Under the pieces are notes generated by a model that worked only from the letters and a program-made list of their open reading frames with translations, had not been told where the DNA came from and searched no databases. From CAIYRG01 sp965247505 (lineage in GTDB: Bacteria; Pseudomonadota; Alphaproteobacteria; Micropepsales; Micropepsaceae), in contig OZ252020.1 in NCBI GenBank assembly GCA_965247505.1, positions 1,054,001-1,118,000 of the forward strand: DNA of 64,000 bases, given 5' to 3'. How positions within the stretch are numbered: the stretch's first letter is position 1; every line of letters begins with the position of its first letter. Shown in pieces: positions 60,502 to 64,000 of this stretch. The position numbers and the translations under genes were made by a program.

Positions 60502-60785
60502 CTAACGGCTACGAGCGCTAGGTGACAAAGCTATCTGCTCGTGCATACCGCAATATGGGCGATCGGAGCTGGGTGGCTGTCCACAATAGTGAAAGTTCGA
60601 TTCCGTTGGATTCCCAATTGGCCATCTGCAGGTGCAATTCGACAACGTATCAGTCGTCACGAAACATCCATTTGCAAGCTTTCGGGCGGATAGCTCGATG
60701 CCATGCCCCGGCGAATCAAACAACGATAACGGTGTCGGTGGAATCCGCGGGGGATGTCCCGGTCGATGTTGAAAAGTTGAGGTAG
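60502..60785 (-). pseudogene. gcrA: GcrA-like cell-cycle regulator, C-terminal remnant
   Basis: The frame ends with CTCRWPIGNPTESNFHYCGQ, then PYCGMHEQIALSPS and a stop. The pattern C-x-WP-x-G-[DN]P-x(5)-FH-x-CG, then PYC-x-x-H, is the conserved C-terminus of GcrA, the alphaproteobacterial methylation-dependent transcription factor that binds sigma-70. The N-terminal DNA-binding domain is missing: upstream lies the IS256 end at about 60786. The middle is proline- and serine-rich, as in GcrA linkers. Probably a duplicated or transferred copy. Confidence 0.6.
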
Positions 60786-62196
60786 GTGTCGCTCTCCTGG
60801 AGCCGTTAGGCTCCGGGTGCTGCAAACCCAAAAGGGAGAACGACACCATGGGAAATAATATCCGTAGTTCCAGCCGCCCGAAAGCCCTTGCCCCCTCGAT
60901 TCCTATGCCGCCGCTGGCGGACGCGATGGACGCAGTCCATCTCAGCGTGGATCAGTTTTGTCTTCTGGCCGGGGTCGAGGCCTTGGCCGAGATGATGGAG
61001 GAGGACGCCACGACCGTGTGCGGGGCCCGACATCGCCGCCATGGGGACCGTCGAGGTTATCGCTGGGGCAGGACACATAGCGAGATCGGCTACCACGGCG
61101 GCAAAGTGAAGGTGGCCCGGCCACGGGTTCGTGACCGGGCGGGCAAAGAGGTGAGCTTGGAGAGTTGGCAGGCGCTACGCGATGGCAACCTGCTGCTCGA
61201 GTGGGCGCTCAACCTGATGGTGCTGAACGTGTCGACCCGCAAGTACCACCGCGCGGTCCGTCTGCCCGAGGGCGACCTGGCGAAAGCGCGTGGCGACGGC
61301 ACCTCGAAGTCAGCCGTTTCCCGGCGCTTTGTGGCGCTGTCACGCAAGAAGATGAAGGCCTGGCTCGCCTCGGATCTCTCGGAACTCGACCTGCTAGTCA
61401 TCCAGATCGACGGTCTGCATGTCGGCGACCATGTCCTGATGGCGGCGATCGGCGTCGATGGCAACGGCGACAAGCATGTCCTGGCCGTGGTCGAGGGGGC
61501 GACGGAGAACACGGTCGTCGTCCAGGCCTTGATCGACAATCTCCTCGCCAGGGGGCTCGATCCGACACTGCCGCGGCTGTTCATCGTCGATGGCGCGAAG
61601 GCACTCAGCAAAGCGATCCGAAACACCTTCGGTGTGGCCGTCGCCATCCAGCGCTGCCAGGTCCACAAGGGCCGTAACATCATCGAGCGCCTGCCCCAAC
61701 ATTTGCACGCGAGCGTCAAGAAGGCGCTCCGTCAGGCCTGGGACCAGGACGACGCAAACAAGGCCGAGCGGCTCTTGCGCAACCTGGTCCGGCGTCTGGA
61801 GCATGAGGAACCGGGCGTCTCGGGCAGCATCCTGGAGGGGCTGGAGGAGATCCTCACCGTCATCCGCCTCGGCCTACCGCACGAACTCCGGCGCTCGCTC
61901 GCCTGCACCAACATCGTCGAGAACGCGCTCGGCACGGTGCGCCAGGTCACCCGCAACGTCAAACGCTGGAGACACGCCGAGATGGCGCTCAGATGGACCG
62001 CCGCCGGCCTGCTGGAGGCCCAGAAAACCTTCCGTCGCCTCAAGGCCTATCGCCAGCTGCCCATCCTCCGAAATGCTCTCCAGGAACACTTGAGAAAGGC
62101 TCAGGCCGACAGTGCCATTGAAACCATCATGAAGGCAGCATAACATCATCAACCAGAGACGCCTGCCTCACGAATCTCAACAGAGATAGGGACATC
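60786..62196 (+). mobile_element. IS256-family element
   Basis: One transposase gene with 62 bp upstream and 53 bp downstream. Candidate imperfect ends: GTGTCGCTCTCCTG near 60786 and GAGATAGGGACAT near 62184-62196 (complement). Target duplication not identified. A short hairpin (GGAGCCGTTAGGCTCC) lies just inside the left end. Confidence 0.7.
60848..62143 (+). CDS. IS256-family (mutator-type) transposase
   Basis: 431 residues from the ATG at 60848, with GGGAGA upstream. The Transposase_mut domain is clear: LLVIQIDGLHVGDH (first Asp), LPRLFIVDGAKALSKAI (second Asp), the RCQVHKGRNI segment, and SLACTNIVENALGTVR (Glu). Complete length for the family and no frame damage. Confidence 0.92.
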   Translation: MGNNIRSSSRPKALAPSIPMPPLADAMDAVHLSVDQFCLLAGVEALAEMMEEDATTVCGARHRRHGDRRGYRWGRTHSEIGYHGGKVKVARPRVRDRAGKEVSLESWQALRDGNLLLEWALNLMVLNVSTRKYHRAVRLPEGDLAKARGDGTSKSAVSRRFVALSRKKMKAWLASDLSELDLLVIQIDGLHVGDHVLMAAIGVDGNGDKHVLAVVEGATENTVVVQALIDNLLARGLDPTLPRLFIVDGAKALSKAIRNTFGVAVAIQRCQVHKGRNIIERLPQHLHASVKKALRQAWDQDDANKAERLLRNLVRRLEHEEPGVSGSILEGLEEILTVIRLGLPHELRRSLACTNIVENALGTVRQVTRNVKRWRHAEMALRWTAAGLLEAQKTFRRLKAYRQLPILRNALQEHLRKAQADSAIETIMKAA

Positions 62197-62311
62197 GCCT
62201 CCTTCCCGGCTCAACCCGTTTTGCTTGGACACTGCCTATTGAGCCGTTCACATTTGAAGACTTCGACTAGGTTTCGTTAATGTGTTTTTCACGTTCAGCA
62301 GGGGTCTCACG

Positions 62312-64000
62312 ATGAACCATATCACCCGAACAATCCTAAATCTCTTGATGGTGGCGGTAATGGCCATCGTCTCCGTTGGCCCCACACCCTCCAAGGCCCA
62401 ACAGGTGGCCGCGCAGGTGGCCGGCACGCTTGAGGAGATAGTTGTCGTCGGTTCCCGGCGGCGGGACCGTTCTGCTTCCGACTCACCGGTACCTGTGGAC
62501 GTTATCCTTAGCGAAGAATTTCTGTCCCAGGGCAATACCGACATGGATTCGGTGCTCGCTGCCGTTATACCCTCCTACAACGTTTCCCAAGAACCCATAA
62601 GCGACGCCGCCACGCTCATACGCCCGGCTACCCTGCGCTCGCTGCCGCCGGATACTACGCTGGTTCTGGTGAACGGCAAACGGCGCCACCGCGCTGCCGT
62701 CATCGCGCTTCTCGGCGCAGGTATTTCCGCGGGTTCCCAGGGGCCCGACCTGTCGGTCATTCCGTCCATCGCCCTAGAACGTCTTGAAGTGCTCCGTGAC
62801 GGCGCCTCGGCGCAGTACGGTTCCGACGCCATCGCCGGGATCATGAACTTCGTCCTCAAGGAGGACAATCAGGGTGCCGTGCTGGACACGAGGTGGGGCA
62901 GTTACTTTGAAGGCGACGGCAACTCGGTGATCATTTCCGGCAACGCCGGCCTGCCTCTCACCAGTGCCGGCTTCGCCAACCTGAGCTTTGAGTGGAAAGA
63001 ATCCGGTCCCACCAGCCGCAGCGTGCAGCGCGGCGACGCACAATCCTTGATCATCGCCGGCAACACGGACGTGCGCCAGCCAGCCGCACAGATCTGGGGC
63101 GCGCCGGAAATCTCCGGCGACTTCAAGTTTTTTGGCAACTTTGGCCTAGATCTGGGCAACGGCAGCGAAGCCTACGCCTTCGGCAACTGGGCTGAGCGGC
63201 AAGTGGAAGGCGGTTTCTACTATCGAAATCCGCACACGCGAGGGGGTGTGTTTCGAGGGCCGGAGCTTCCCGACGGCACCAAGACCGTCAAGGTGGCGGA
63301 CCTGACGGGTGATATGTCCGGTAACTGCTCCGTCGTGCGCATCGTCAACGACGTGGCGGACAGCGCCGCACTGGCCTCCGTACGCGACAACCCCGACTGC
63401 TACTCTCTGATCGAGAAATTCCCTGGCGGTTTCACCCCGCAATTCGGCGGCTTCATCGACGACCTGAGCCTCGCCGTCGGCGTTCGCGGCGACGATCTTC
63501 TGGACTCAGGCTGGTTCTACGACTTGAGCGCCTCGGTGGGCCGCAGCAACGCATCGTTCTACATCTACAACACCATCAATCCGCAACTGTTGTCGCGGCG
63601 CAACGACATCCCCACCTACTACGACACCGGTGCCTACACGGAAACGGATCGGTTGGTTAACTTCGATCTGTCGAAACCGTTCAACGTGGGAAATCTCTGG
63701 GGGCCGGTCAATGTCGCCCTCGGCCTGGAGTACCGGGACGAGACGTTCCGCATCCATAACGGTGATTCCAACTCGTTTTTCATCGATCCCAACCTGGCGG
63801 AGCAGGGCTTCGGGGTCGGCTCCAACGGCTTTCCCGGCTTTCGGCCCGACGATGCCGGGGAGCACACGGTGCGCGCTTACGGGGCCTACATTGACGTGGA
63901 GTCCGACGTGAGCGAGCGCCTGCTGCTGGGCGGCGCGCTACGCTACGAGAAATACCCGGCCTACGGCAGCACGCTGGACGGCAAGTTTGCCACCCGCTTG
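62312..64000 (+). CDS. TonB-dependent outer-membrane receptor, 3' end off window
   Basis: Open for 563 codons from the ATG at 62312 to the window edge, with AGGGG upstream. Signal peptide (LLMVAVMAIVSVGPTPSKA), a TonB-box-like EEIVVVGSRRRD just after it, plug domain with TLVLVNGKRRHR and LEVLRDGASAQYGSDAIAGIMN, and the start of the beta-barrel. The plug is typical of receptors for siderophores, cobalamin or carbohydrates. Stronger GC bias than the left part of the window suggests a different origin. Follows the IS256 by 115 bp. Confidence 0.9.
   Translation, partial: MNHITRTILNLLMVAVMAIVSVGPTPSKAQQVAAQVAGTLEEIVVVGSRRRDRSASDSPVPVDVILSEEFLSQGNTDMDSVLAAVIPSYNVSQEPISDAATLIRPATLRSLPPDTTLVLVNGKRRHRAAVIALLGAGISAGSQGPDLSVIPSIALERLEVLRDGASAQYGSDAIAGIMNFVLKEDNQGAVLDTRWGSYFEGDGNSVIISGNAGLPLTSAGFANLSFEWKESGPTSRSVQRGDAQSLIIAGNTDVRQPAAQIWGAPEISGDFKFFGNFGLDLGNGSEAYAFGNWAERQVEGGFYYRNPHTRGGVFRGPELPDGTKTVKVADLTGDMSGNCSVVRIVNDVADSAALASVRDNPDCYSLIEKFPGGFTPQFGGFIDDLSLAVGVRGDDLLDSGWFYDLSASVGRSNASFYIYNTINPQLLSRRNDIPTYYDTGAYTETDRLVNFDLSKPFNVGNLWGPVNVALGLEYRDETFRIHNGDSNSFFIDPNLAEQGFGVGSNGFPGFRPDDAGEHTVRAYGAYIDVESDVSERLLLGGALRYEKYPAYGSTLDGKFATRL

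Overview
The window looks like chromosome of an alphaproteobacterium with moderate-to-high GC whose right half is a heavily rearranged accessory region. Support for the assignment: a remnant of the alphaproteobacterial cell-cycle regulator GcrA (about 60.5-60.8 kb), intergenic palindromes of the TCATCCCGG type, and the overall gene repertoire. I cannot name a genus.

Left part (1-11 kb): envelope and glycan genes. Three GT4-type glycosyltransferases lie on the minus strand (one cut by the window edge, one frameshifted), with an MsbA-like ABC exporter, a GNAT-fold protein, an SDR oxidoreductase, a DUF2141 protein, an aspartyl/asparaginyl beta-hydroxylase-like protein and a B12-binding radical SAM enzyme.

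First scar (10.9-15.7 kb): an IS3-family element carrying a second IS3 element sits between the 3' part of an M48 protease gene with HYR domains and a 5'-truncated two-partner-secretion (ShlB/FhaC) gene. The latter is fused out of frame to the tail of a SIMPL (DUF541) gene.

Conserved metabolic block (15.8-40.8 kb): PepF-like oligopeptidase, DASS-type carboxylate transporter, sulfotransferase, a Fbp-like ABC importer followed by two MmgE/PrpD proteins, and a convergent locus of the arsenosugar/rSAM-selenodomain type. In that locus the plus strand has two TIGR04283-like GT2 enzymes, DUF547 and a TIGR04282-like transferase; the minus strand has a radical SAM protein, an ArsM-like methyltransferase, a TVP38 membrane protein and a flavin disulfide oxidoreductase. 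A TonB receptor lies behind it. A DUF6152 gene with two related secreted proteins and a secreted esterase follow.

Insertion-sequence graveyard (40.9-62.2 kb): at least seven IS6-family copies or fragments, a second copy of the outer IS3, three complete IS1595 copies plus a fragment, an IS110 and an IS256. One site is nested three deep (IS6 containing IS3 containing IS1595). Cargo and victims include two integrase stubs, an XRE regulator with a truncated abortive-infection-like gene, a lipoprotein M1 aminopeptidase bounded by two IS6 copies, a flavodoxin-fold reductase, a DksA/TraR protein, a degenerate umuDC pair, and a metzincin lipoprotein with a TbpB-like C-terminal barrel split by IS1595. 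An alpha/beta-hydrolase gene lies inside a 2.8 kb segment bounded by 29-bp inverted repeats. The window ends inside a TonB-dependent receptor gene.
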